Position numbers and translations under genes: made by a program
Assembly: GCA_938017975.1 (NCBI GenBank)
Contig: CALIKQ010000062.1
Coordinates: 1-46,546 of the forward strand
Direction of reading: 5' to 3'
From: an uncultured Pseudomonadales bacterium
Lineage (GTDB): Bacteria > Pseudomonadota > Gammaproteobacteria > Pseudomonadales > Azotimanducaceae
Length of the DNA stretch: 46,546 nucleotides
The notes under the pieces: model-generated
What the model was told of the DNA's origin: nothing
Seen by the model: only the letters and a program-made list of their open reading frames with translations
The model's database searches: none
Part shown: piece after piece, positions 8,443 to 16,163 of the stretch
How positions within the stretch are numbered: the stretch's first letter is position 1
Layout of the letters: the number at the start of each line of letters is the position of its first letter

Positions 8443-10185
8443 ATGTCAGGTCAGGGTCTAAGCCAACCTGATCCAGCAACGATGTTCTGCCTCGTGCGCG
8501 ACCCACTTGATCGGCATTGGCTTCAACTCGATCGGCCGTTGACGGTTTTGACCGCTTCAACCTCTGACGAACTCGATACATTGATGGTAGAAATCGAGTC
8601 GGCGGCTGGTGAGGGGAACATAGTAGCGGGGTACATCGCTTATGAGGCCGCCCAAGCGTTTGATCCAGGTCTGAGCGTTCATAAAAGTTCCTCGCCGCTG
8701 GCTATATTTGGCGTTTTTGACCATTGGGAAGTGCTCAAGACGCTGCCGGTCGTGCGCCCCGGTATCGTTGACGTGCGCCCGGATATCTCAGAAGGAGATT
8801 ACCTTGTAAGGATCGATAAGATAAAAAGATGGCTCCAAGGCGGGGAGAGCTATCAGGTGAATTTCACCCATCCCTTATTGGGTACTTATTTTGGTGATCC
8901 CCTCGACGTTTTCGCGCAACTCTACGATGCTCAACCAACGCCCTATGCGACCTATTTGGCCTTTGAGGAACAGGTGGTTGCCTCTGTGTCTCCGGAGCTC
9001 TTTTTTAAGCTTGAGGGTGACGTTATTTCAATGGAGCCAATGAAAGGCACTGCGCCCAGGGGTTTAAGTCCAGAGGCTGATGCTGAAAACGAGCAAATGC
9101 TCCGAACATCGCTTAAAGATCAAGCCGAAAACCTAATGATTGTAGACATGATCCGCAACGATCTTGGCAGAATCGCGCTCCCCGGCTCTATTAAAGTGAC
9201 TGAACTTTTTAAGTTGCAAGCGCTGCCTACAGTGTGGCAACAAACATCCACCATCACAGCCGATACAAAGGCCGGTCTGCAAGAGATTTTGAAAGCACTA
9301 TTCCCCTGCGCTTCGATCACTGGCGCCCCCAAACACCGTACGATGGAAATTATTAATGAGCTAGAATCGAGACCGCGTGGGGTCTATACCGGTGCGATTG
9401 GAGTGCTCCATGGACCTCGCTCGATGCGATTCAGTGTCGGTATTCGAACCCTTACATTATCTGCTGACGGCCGGGCTGAATTTGGTGTTGGAAGTGGGGT
9501 TGTGTGGGAGTCAACTGGACCGGGTGAGTGGCAAGAGAGTTTAGATAAAGCAAAAGTGCTTGAGGCCTTAAAGCCGCCTGAATTAATTGAGACCATGCGT
9601 TTCGACCCGGGTGCCGGTGTTTCGCTCTGGCCGCTTCACCTCGCGCGATTAGCGCGTTCTAGCCAAGTTTTTCAATACCCTTTTGATCCTCTGCAGGCGG
9701 CTAAGATGGTTGGCGCGATTGAATCCTCAGCCGCCCAAAGGCTTCGCCTTAAGCTCTCAAGTGAGGGTGAGTTGACCCTTGAATCTGGTCCTCTGCCGGA
9801 TGTTCAGTCGGTTGTGAGGCTTGCAGTCGCAATGCAACCGGTGCACAGCCAGGGCATGTACCTGCGCCATAAGTCGACTCGTCGAGAAATTTACTCGGCA
9901 AGGATGGGTGCTCGCCCAGACGTTGACGACGTCGTGCTTTTTAACGAACGCGGCGAGATCACTGAAACCTGCATTTACAATGTTTATCTGGTCTTTGGTG
10001 ATCAGTGGTTTACGCCAGCGCTGAAGTCTGGATTATTACCGGGGGTTTATAGACAAGACCTGATTGACCAAGGTCGCGTCACAGCCAGGGTGCTCCGTCT
10101 TGCCGATCTCTACGAAGCGGATCAAATCTTCGTTTCCAACGCAGTCCGTGGACTCATCGCTGCGGAACTGATCCTCCCCGTTTAA
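8443..10185 (+). CDS. pabBC: Aminodeoxychorismate synthase component I fused to aminodeoxychorismate lyase
   Basis: A 580-residue fusion. Residues up to about 375 form a chorismate-binding PabB domain with PMKGTAPRG, whose Lys is the residue that marks aminodeoxychorismate rather than anthranilate synthases, plus IVDMIRNDLGR, FPCASITGAPK and GVGSGVVWES. The remaining ~200 residues are a class IV aminotransferase-fold PabC domain (FNERGEITETCIYNVYLV, TPALKSGLLPGVYR) that would release pyruvate to give 4-aminobenzoate for folate. A glutamine amidotransferase (PabA) is needed and is not in this window. AAGGAG is six bases before the ATG at 8443; an in-frame ATG at 8410 lacks such a site. The start faces the flagellar-rod-like gene divergently. 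Confidence 0.9.
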   Translation: MSGQGLSQPDPATMFCLVRDPLDRHWLQLDRPLTVLTASTSDELDTLMVEIESAAGEGNIVAGYIAYEAAQAFDPGLSVHKSSSPLAIFGVFDHWEVLKTLPVVRPGIVDVRPDISEGDYLVRIDKIKRWLQGGESYQVNFTHPLLGTYFGDPLDVFAQLYDAQPTPYATYLAFEEQVVASVSPELFFKLEGDVISMEPMKGTAPRGLSPEADAENEQMLRTSLKDQAENLMIVDMIRNDLGRIALPGSIKVTELFKLQALPTVWQQTSTITADTKAGLQEILKALFPCASITGAPKHRTMEIINELESRPRGVYTGAIGVLHGPRSMRFSVGIRTLTLSADGRAEFGVGSGVVWESTGPGEWQESLDKAKVLEALKPPELIETMRFDPGAGVSLWPLHLARLARSSQVFQYPFDPLQAAKMVGAIESSAAQRLRLKLSSEGELTLESGPLPDVQSVVRLAVAMQPVHSQGMYLRHKSTRREIYSARMGARPDVDDVVLFNERGEITETCIYNVYLVFGDQWFTPALKSGLLPGVYRQDLIDQGRVTARVLRLADLYEADQIFVSNAVRGLIAAELILPV

Positions 10186-10513
10186 TCGGCCCAATTCAGG
10201 CGCGCACCTTGCTCTGGAGCAGATGCGTCAAAGACCTTTGAATGCAATCCTGGAGCGCTCCACCCCTGTGCCGCTCAAGCGAAGGCTGGCGCTTTGTTTG
10301 GCTAAATTACGCATCAGCGCAGGATGTCTTTAGGACGCTGGGCTCGCTAGAAGCGCGTTGCGCTATTGGTGCGCGGCCGCTCATTTGTTCCCCCGCAGTC
10401 AGGCCTTAGCGTATTCGTTTTTGATCGGGCTTTGAGCTCAAAATGCGCTGCCTAAAGACGTCGTTTCAAAATCCGATATCTTTACGGTTCGTTGTCAGTC
10501 TTCGGTCTAAAAA
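10186..10513. other. Convergent intergenic region, no gene seen
   Basis: About 330 bases between the ends of pabBC and SDR 4. I see no coding frame with family features and no strong hairpin followed by a T-run, so the terminators that should lie here are not recognisable by eye. Confidence 0.4.
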
Positions 10514-11341
10514 TTAAAAGAGATCCTGGCTAAGGTTGACGGCGCTTAAGCTATGATCCCAAAGCTTAGAACGAAGCCCAGCGTCAGCGCTGATCGCTGC
10601 TGCAGGTTTGAGTTTGCATTGGTCGTAGTAAGCGCCACTGGTCGTCTCAAGTTCAGGGTCGGCAGCGAGCATAATGCTTGTTTTTGCGCCTTCCTCCGGA
10701 CTGATAAAAATAAGTCCTAGGAGTTTCCTTACGATCCATGGCATGTCTCGGACAATGTCGGTTGCAACGCCGCCGGGATGTAAAACATTGGATGTGACCG
10801 CCGTCTGTTTGAGTCTTTCTGCCAGCTCAAAAGCGAACAACACATTCGCCAGTTTAGATTGGCCGTAGGCCTTTTGGGCGCTATAGCGACCACCGCTGGC
10901 AAAGCTCTCAAAGTCGATTTGCCCTTTGTGATGGAGCATCGAGGAGACCGTAATGACTCGGCTGGGGCCTGTCTCAATCATCAGCGGCAGAAGCAATTGC
11001 GTCAGAAGGAAATGACTAAGATGATTTACGCCAATCTGCATTTCAAAACCTTGCTTCGTGGCTTGCGCTGTTGCAGGAAAGACTCCGGCATTATTAATGA
11101 GCACATCCAGTCGATCGTGTTGCTCTAGGTAAGCTGTCGCTAAACTACGGACGCTATCAAGGTCAGAGAGGTCAACGCTTAGATGGCTAGCCCCCTCACC
11201 TAACAGACTCAGTGCATCCTGAGATTTTCGTGTGTCTCGACTAGCGACAATGACCTCTGCGCCTTGGGCGATCAACGCTTTTGCTGTTTCAAGCCCGATG
11301 CCGCTGTTACCACCCGTGATGAGAACTTTTTTACCCTGCAT
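10514..11341 (-). CDS. Short-chain dehydrogenase, retinol-dehydrogenase-like (SDR 4)
   Basis: A 275-residue SDR with TGGNSGIGLETAKAL at the N-terminus, NNAGVFP, ITVSSMLHHKG and YGQSKLAN for the catalytic YxxxK. The combination NSGIG plus YGQSKLAN is typical of the retinol dehydrogenase/WW-domain oxidoreductase/protochlorophyllide reductase branch, which acts on lipophilic alcohols or aldehydes with NADP(H). The ATG at 11341 has AAGGA about ten bases upstream. The reading frame stays open for about 40 Lys-rich codons upstream of it without ATG, GTG or TTG; that stretch coincides with degenerate DNA repeats and is unlikely to be translated. Confidence 0.86.
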   Translation of the reverse strand: MQGKKVLITGGNSGIGLETAKALIAQGAEVIVASRDTRKSQDALSLLGEGASHLSVDLSDLDSVRSLATAYLEQHDRLDVLINNAGVFPATAQATKQGFEMQIGVNHLSHFLLTQLLLPLMIETGPSRVITVSSMLHHKGQIDFESFASGGRYSAQKAYGQSKLANVLFAFELAERLKQTAVTSNVLHPGGVATDIVRDMPWIVRKLLGLIFISPEEGAKTSIMLAADPELETTSGAYYDQCKLKPAAAISADAGLRSKLWDHSLSAVNLSQDLF

Positions 11342-11351
11342 GCTCGTTGCG

Positions 11352-11481
11352 TCCTTAGCTTTGACTTTCTTAGTTTTGCTGTCTCTTGTTTCTTCGACTC
11401 TGGCTTTTCGACCCCAGTTTTTCGACCTTAGCTTTTGTGACGATAGTTTCTTCGGCCGTAGTTAATTAGACGATAGTATCC
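11352..11481. repeat. Degenerate short tandem repeats in the thiolase/SDR control region
   Basis: The segment holds about six to eight imperfect units of 14-16 bases close to CGACCNTAGYTTTT, for example cgactctggctttt, cgaccccagttttt, cgaccttagctttt, gacgatagtttctt and gacgatagtatcct. They lie in the roughly 400-base divergent gap between SDR 4 and the thiolase. No ORF with a start codon uses them. They could be decayed slippage repeats or repeated protein-binding sites; the sequence does not decide. Confidence 0.55.
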
Positions 11482-11670
11482 TCCTCGATGGTGCCTCACA
11501 GAAAAGGATGAATGAACCAAATGGCATTCTTAAATCTTTGTTTGATTTGTACTCAACGCAATCGACCGTTGAAGTCTGAGTCTCGGCTGATCGAAGGTGT
11601 TGTCTTTAATTTTGTGCTTTTATCCCCTCTGAATTCGCCACATTCTGCGTCTAGCGTCTAGACCAACAAG

Positions 11671-11699
11671 TTGACTTTAACCTAATGCAGCACTATGTT
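11671..11699 (+). promoter_or_regulatory. Putative sigma70 promoter of the thiolase gene
   Basis: TTGACT (11671-11676) and TATGTT (11694-11699) are separated by 17 bases and lie about 40 bases before the thiolase start. Just upstream a 7-bp direct repeat, GCGTCTAGCGTCTA, may be a regulator site. Confidence 0.45.
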
Positions 11700-11739
11700 T
11701 CAGGCAGTTTAATGATCTTAATTCTTTGAGGAAACGCTT

Positions 11740-12924
11740 ATGAGTCAGCGGGTAAAAGTAGCCGGAGTCGGCATGATTCCATTCACTAAACCAGGTGCCA
11801 GTGACGACTATCCTGTGATGGGTGAGACCGCAGCCCGCTTGGCGCTCGAAGATGCTGGGCTTGATTACGGTTTGGTCCAGCAAGCCTATGTCGGTTATGT
11901 GTATGGCGATTCAACATCCGGACAGGCCGCGCTCTATGGTCTTGGGCTTACTGGTATTCCGATGGTCAACGTAAACAACAACTGCGCGACAGGTTCATCA
12001 GCATTGTTTTTGGCGCGCCAAGCAGTGGCTGCAGGCATTGTTGACTGTGCCTTGGCATTGGGTTTTGAACAAATGAACCCGGGAGCTTTGGGGGCTGCTT
12101 TTTCAGACCGACCGAGCCCATTGAAACGATTTTTTAAGGTACGTAAATCCATGCAGGGCGTGGATAAAAAGGCGCCGGACGCCGCCCAGTATTTTGGCGG
12201 TGCGGGTCAAGAGTATGCCGAGGAGTTTGGCACGCGAAATGAAACTTTCGCGAAAATATCTGAAAAGGCAAGGCAACACGCCGCCAACAATCCCTTTGCG
12301 GTTTTTCGTGAGCGATTGAGTGTCGATGAAATCATGAATTCGCCGCATATTTATGGCCCGCTGACGCGTTACCAGTGCTGTCCTCCGACTTGCGGTGCCG
12401 CGGCAGCTGTTATTTGCAGTGAAGATTTTGCCCGTCGTCATGGGCTCAACAATGCTATCACCATTAAAGCGCAAGCGATGACAACGGACTTTGAAAGTAC
12501 GTTGCACGCTGAGTCACTTCGCAAGCTTGTGGGAGTGGATATGGCGAAAGCCGCCGCTGATCAGGTTTTTGAAGAGGCGGGTGTAGGGCCAGAGGATGTT
12601 CAGGTGGTTGAGCTCCATGACTGTTTTACCGCCAACGAGCTGTTGACCTACGAAGCCTTAAGTTTGACACCGAAAGGCACCGCTGAGCAGTTTATCTGGG
12701 ATGGGGACAATACCTACGGTGGGCGTGTTGTGACAAATCCTTCGGGTGGACTGCTTTCAAAGGGACATCCCCTTGGAGCAACGGGTTTAGCGCAATGCGC
12801 TGAACTTGTCTGGCAGTTGCGAGGTGATGCCGGGGCGAGACAAGTCTCTGGCGCAAAGCATGGGTTGCAGCATAATTTGGGTTTGGGGGGCGCTTGTGTC
12901 GTCACGCTATACAGTGCGGATTAA
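11740..12924 (+). CDS. SCP-x type thiolase / lipid-transfer protein
   Basis: A 394-residue thiolase-fold protein of the SCP2/SCP-x branch. The nucleophile Cys is in NNNCATGSSA (about residue 86); the HDCFTANELL segment and GGLLSKGHPLGATG carry the C-terminal active-site elements of this branch. The usual second cysteine of degradative thiolases sits instead in a GGACVV-like end. Relatives take part in cleaving the side chains of sterols and other branched acyl-CoAs, sometimes as retro-aldolases with a DUF35 partner, which is absent here. TGAGGA stands eight bases before the ATG. Its downstream neighbour is a flavin-binding-fold protein 54 bases away, likely cotranscribed. Confidence 0.88.
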   Translation: MSQRVKVAGVGMIPFTKPGASDDYPVMGETAARLALEDAGLDYGLVQQAYVGYVYGDSTSGQAALYGLGLTGIPMVNVNNNCATGSSALFLARQAVAAGIVDCALALGFEQMNPGALGAAFSDRPSPLKRFFKVRKSMQGVDKKAPDAAQYFGGAGQEYAEEFGTRNETFAKISEKARQHAANNPFAVFRERLSVDEIMNSPHIYGPLTRYQCCPPTCGAAAAVICSEDFARRHGLNNAITIKAQAMTTDFESTLHAESLRKLVGVDMAKAAADQVFEEAGVGPEDVQVVELHDCFTANELLTYEALSLTPKGTAEQFIWDGDNTYGGRVVTNPSGGLLSKGHPLGATGLAQCAELVWQLRGDAGARQVSGAKHGLQHNLGLGGACVVTLYSAD

Positions 12925-12978
12925 GACTTTTGGTTGTTCCCTTGAGGCGCAGCGTTTGATTTTGAAGGCGCCGTCGTA

Positions 12979-13476
12979 ATGCCAAAACTAACGAAGGACG
13001 AAGCAGAGGCTTTTTTAAGCGAACCCGGTATTCTGATGCGAATTGGCGTAGTGGAAGCCTCAGGCGCACCCCTGGTCACTCCGATTTGGTTTCTACACGA
13101 GGCGGGCGAGATCCTCTTTACACCTCGAGCGAAATCGGCTTGGTTTGCGGCTCTGCGGCGCGAGCCAAGAGTGTCGCTTTGTATTGACGAGGACGCGCTG
13201 CCTTATCGTAAGGTGCTTGTCTCGGGCATCGCGAAACTCGTGCATGATGTTGGGCGGGATACGGTTTGGCGAGATCAATACCACGCTATGGCGACAAAGT
13301 ATGTCGGTGAACGCGGCGCCACCAAATATTTAGAAGATACAATCGATCAACCCCGGGGTTTGTACAGCGTGACCTTGAGTGAGGCGAGAGTAACGAGTTG
13401 GCGAATGCCGGTTTCAGGAGAGCCCGGCATGGGGATCTGGGCGAATCGCTACTACACGCCGGGCACCGATTTTTAG
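12979..13476 (+). CDS. Pyridoxamine 5'-phosphate oxidase-fold (flavin-binding) protein
   Basis: A 165-residue split-barrel protein. MRIGVVEASGAPLVTPIWFLHEAGEILFTPRAKSAW (broken here only for reading; residues about 17-53) is the characteristic first part of the fold, where the 'PxW' and following strand bind FMN, F420 or heme; VSLCIDEDALPYRKVLVSG continues it. Members reduce or oxidise small molecules or simply bind flavin; the reaction is unknown here. It follows the thiolase by 54 bases and may be in its operon. Its stop codon overlaps by four bases the stop of the opposing substrate-binding-like gene. Confidence 0.8.
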   Translation: MPKLTKDEAEAFLSEPGILMRIGVVEASGAPLVTPIWFLHEAGEILFTPRAKSAWFAALRREPRVSLCIDEDALPYRKVLVSGIAKLVHDVGRDTVWRDQYHAMATKYVGERGATKYLEDTIDQPRGLYSVTLSEARVTSWRMPVSGEPGMGIWANRYYTPGTDF

Positions 13477-14303
13477 AATTGTTGGGTGGTCTGTTGATTG
13501 ATCAGTGGACTGAGGTATTGTCTCAGATCCGGGGCCTGATCGAGACTTGGATTGCTCAGGAAAATAACTTGCCTTTCTTGAAGGTTCACCTGGGCAATGG
13601 CCGGCCCGTAGAAGGACCGAAACAGTTGTCTTAACCGTCCATTTTCGATGAAGCTCTGTAGTTGGCCTCTGAGTGTTAGCGCCAACGTTTTCTGATCTGG
13701 ATGACAATAAATCTGTAGCGGCATGGGGTAATAGATGACTGACTGCGAGTCAATTTTGAGTGTTGAGGCAGTTGCAGCATACTGTTTAACCAGACTCACA
13801 ACCTCGTTTGCCCCCAAAGCAAGATAGTCGGCGTCACCGCTCTCGACTGCAGAGAAACAAGCTTCAAGGTTTGAGAGTTTCAAGAGCTGGAAGCGATTCG
13901 CTTTGTAAATCGGTACATCTGACCAATCATGGGGCTGCGCGATGGTTGCAATCCGGTATGCTGCTTTGGACGCCTTTAGAAAATCTGCTGCGTTGTCCTT
14001 TCTGTAAACAGCGATTCGCGCTCCTAGGATGCCAAAATCGACGGGTTCGGAGATGATCAGCTTTGCGATGTTTTTAAATTTAGGATTGCCGGCGGTGGTG
14101 ATCAAGACGTCAAAGCCGGCGTTAAAAATATTGGCCTCGTCCGCAATGGTCCTGCGCGGACTGTTGTCGGTCGTTACTCGATATCGATCTGAGAGTGAGG
14201 AACTGTCTATCAGCGCTTTCAGCAGCGCTTCTTCATAACCTTGGCGGATGCCGGATTTATTACCGTTCCAGTGCTTAATCCATTTCAGGGACATTGTTTG
14301 CAT
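13473..14303 (-). CDS. Substrate-binding-protein-like (SBP_bac_3 fold) protein without signal peptide
   Basis: A 276-residue protein whose sequence from about residue 19 follows the pattern of transporter substrate-binding domains: GYEEALLKALID, the two-lobe segments FDVLITT, DFGILGARIAVYRK, and later CFSAVESGDADYLALGANEVV (the lobe-2 signature 'A.e.GRaD...') and a C-terminal helix LRQLFRSFYG. Such proteins normally begin with a signal peptide. Here the frame is closed by a TAA about 10 codons before the ATG and no hydrophobic segment precedes the domain, so either it was truncated or it works in the cytoplasm. No permease or ATPase gene is adjacent. It overlaps the opposing gene by four bases. 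Confidence 0.6.
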   Translation of the reverse strand: MQTMSLKWIKHWNGNKSGIRQGYEEALLKALIDSSSLSDRYRVTTDNSPRRTIADEANIFNAGFDVLITTAGNPKFKNIAKLIISEPVDFGILGARIAVYRKDNAADFLKASKAAYRIATIAQPHDWSDVPIYKANRFQLLKLSNLEACFSAVESGDADYLALGANEVVSLVKQYAATASTLKIDSQSVIYYPMPLQIYCHPDQKTLALTLRGQLQSFIENGRLRQLFRSFYGPAIAQVNLQERQVIFLSNPSLDQAPDLRQYLSPLINQQTTQQF

Positions 14304-14344
14304 TATGATGGCTGTGTCGTTTTTGAATTAAAAGAGGCGTCCGC

Positions 14345-14857
14345 TTAAAAAAAATTGAGCAGCTCTGGGTTCATCCGCCAGAGAGTCAGATTCAGCACTC
14401 CTGCAAAGCCCACCCAAAGCGCGTAAGGCACCCACAGAAGGCTGATGCTTGGGCTAATGATAAAAGTTTCTCGGATGAGTGCGAGAATGAGTATGAAAAG
14501 CAGTGCGATATCAAGCAGTGCCAGGCCGCCCCATTGCCAACTGAAAAATAGGAACGACCAAAGTCCGTTGAACAGCAGGGAAGCGAAATAGATTCGGATG
14601 ACGCGATGAGACAGCTGTTTTATCCTTCGCCAGATTAGCAATGCGGTTAAAGCCATTAAGCTGTACAGGAACGTCCAAACGGGACCGAAGAGCCACGCGG
14701 GTGGCGCCCATTCTGGCTGGCTTAAGGCGGAATAAAAGGAAGGTGCCTGGCTAGATCCCCAACCGCCGATTGCTGCGGTCAATACGGTCGAAACGAGGAT
14801 AAAAATGGGCATCGCTGCGCCAGCTGTTTTCCAAATGTGAGCCTCAGAATCTGGCAT
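14345..14857 (-). CDS. TspO/MBR (tryptophan-rich sensory) family membrane protein
   Basis: Five hydrophobic segments and the family's signature motifs are visible: SALSQPEWAPPAWLFGPVWTFLY in loop 1/TM2, LLFNGLWSFLFFSWQWGGLALLDI, and WVPYALWVGFAGVLNLTLWRMN in TM5. TspO proteins bind porphyrins and sterol-like ligands in the membrane and modulate stress or tetrapyrrole metabolism. The frame stays open to 15052, but the extra N-terminus runs over an SDR pseudogene on the other strand and shows no family similarity. I take the ATG at 14857 (171 residues); 14812 is possible, and neither has a clear ribosome-binding site. Confidence 0.82.
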   Translation of the reverse strand: MPDSEAHIWKTAGAAMPIFILVSTVLTAAIGGWGSSQAPSFYSALSQPEWAPPAWLFGPVWTFLYSLMALTALLIWRRIKQLSHRVIRIYFASLLFNGLWSFLFFSWQWGGLALLDIALLFILILALIRETFIISPSISLLWVPYALWVGFAGVLNLTLWRMNPELLNFF

Positions 14858-15024
14858 AAGGGATGAGCATCGGGGTTGTTGCTTGATAGCGTGAATTGTC
14901 ACCTGAGCGCTGTTGCTTGGCAAGGCGCTGGCTTGTGACTTGACCCCTCGGGAGAACGCGGATGAATTTGTTGACGGGACATGGCGTGAGTGCTTTAGTG
15001 TTTTGGAAATGTCGGAGCATTGCC

Positions 15025-15548
15025 ATGGGCGAGCTTGAAGGTTAGGTCGCAATGGTTACCGGTGCAGGTCGCGGTATCGGCAGGGATGTTGCATAGGTGT
15101 TTGCGCGGGAAGGTGCCAAGGTCGTTGTGGCCAGCCGAACCCCAGCGACGGTCGATGCGGTTGTTGCGGAGATTCGGGGAGAGGGGTTTGAGGCCTTAGG
15201 CATCGCAACCGATGTGTCGAAAGAAGATCAAATTTTTGAGATGGTGGCTCTGACTGCAGAAGTTTATGGAACCGTGGATATTTTGATTAACAAGGCTCAG
15301 GGTTTTGGCACGGCGCAAAGCCCCGGGCGTCAACGATCCCAATGCCTATAGAAGATACCGATGATGAAGAATGGGACTACACCTTCCGAGCAGGTGCCTC
15401 AGCGACCCTTTGGGGCATGCAAGCCCTGTTTCCATCTATGAAAGCAGAGGGTGGGCGGATTGTTAACTTTGCATCCGGCTCAGGCAAGGGCGGTGAGTAC
15501 GTTACAGGTATGACAATTATGCTCAATGGTGGTCGACACATGCCTTAG
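15025..15548 (+). pseudogene. Decayed short-chain dehydrogenase
   Basis: The sequence still reads as an SDR in pieces: MGELEG, stop, VAMVTGAGRGIGRDVA, stop, VFAREGAKVVVASRT and on through ATDVSKEDQ and VDILINKAQ. Two in-frame TAG codons lie at 15043 and 15094. Around 15310-15350 the frame shifts by two, continuing as EEWDYTFRAG, WGMQALFPSMKAEGGRIVNFASGSG. The NNAG motif reads NKAQ. After SGSG the text jumps to GEYVTGMTIMLNGGRHMP, which is the C-terminus, so roughly 80 residues with the YxxxK active site are missing. Four independent lesions mean it is dead. Its tail abuts the glyoxalase-fold gene. Confidence 0.85.
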
Positions 15549-15567
15549 GGCGATGAAGGAGATGATG

Positions 15568-16104
15568 ATGTTGCCTCAGTTCCCCGGTGTTTTTCAGTAC
15601 GCCTATTATGTAGAAGATTTAGAGCAAGCTGCGCTCAGTTTTGCGTCGGTTTTGGGTGCGGGACCTTTCTTTCTAGCTCGGCATCACCGGACGGATCAAT
15701 TCAGTTATCGTGGGCAGTCGGTGGAAGCCGACGTTTCCTACGCCTTTGGTTACGCAGGGGAGGCTCAGATCCAGTTAGTAGAGCAGCATGACGAGACACC
15801 TTCGATTTATCGAGATATGTATCCTGAGGGTTGTTTTGGGCTGCATCATGTTGCGAAGCTGGTCCCAGATTATGAGGCCGCAAAAGCCAGTCTCTATGCC
15901 CAAGGCTTTGAGATGGCCTGCGAGCTTTTTGCCGATGGCGTCTGGGCTGGCTATTTTGATACGCGGAGCCAATTGCACTGCTTCACTGAAATTCATTCGA
16001 CCACTGATCGGATCCTGACGACATTTTCGCGTTGGAAGGTTGCCCATCAAGCTTTTTCACCAGGTATCGACGATGCTATTGTCGAGCACGTTTCAGGTTC
16101 CTGA
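15568..16104 (+). CDS. VOC/glyoxalase-fold protein
   Basis: About 178 residues with the start of a vicinal-oxygen-chelate module (VFQYAYYVEDLEQAALSFASVLGAGPFF) and a second repeat beginning at GCFGLHHVAKLVPDYEAAKASLYAQGFE; the metal-ligand His and Glu candidates are HHV and the late FTEIHS. Members are dioxygenases, isomerases or lyases acting on small carbonyl compounds, and several sit in steroid and aromatic pathways. GAAGGAG is directly followed by three in-frame ATGs; the third (15568) has the best spacing, six bases. The gene lies between an SDR remnant and a flavin monooxygenase, which suggests a common catabolic unit. Confidence 0.75.
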   Translation: MLPQFPGVFQYAYYVEDLEQAALSFASVLGAGPFFLARHHRTDQFSYRGQSVEADVSYAFGYAGEAQIQLVEQHDETPSIYRDMYPEGCFGLHHVAKLVPDYEAAKASLYAQGFEMACELFADGVWAGYFDTRSQLHCFTEIHSTTDRILTTFSRWKVAHQAFSPGIDDAIVEHVSGS

Positions 16105-16163
16105 TCACAAGGGACTAAGCTGCCAAATAGGTTAATTTCTTTAACGCTTTGCGAGTAACTAAA

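Noticed and set aside
14858-15052. N-terminal extension of the TspO frame
   Set aside because: The sequence is polar, unlike any TspO N-terminus, and it lies antisense to the start of the SDR pseudogene, which explains its openness poorly but better than coding.
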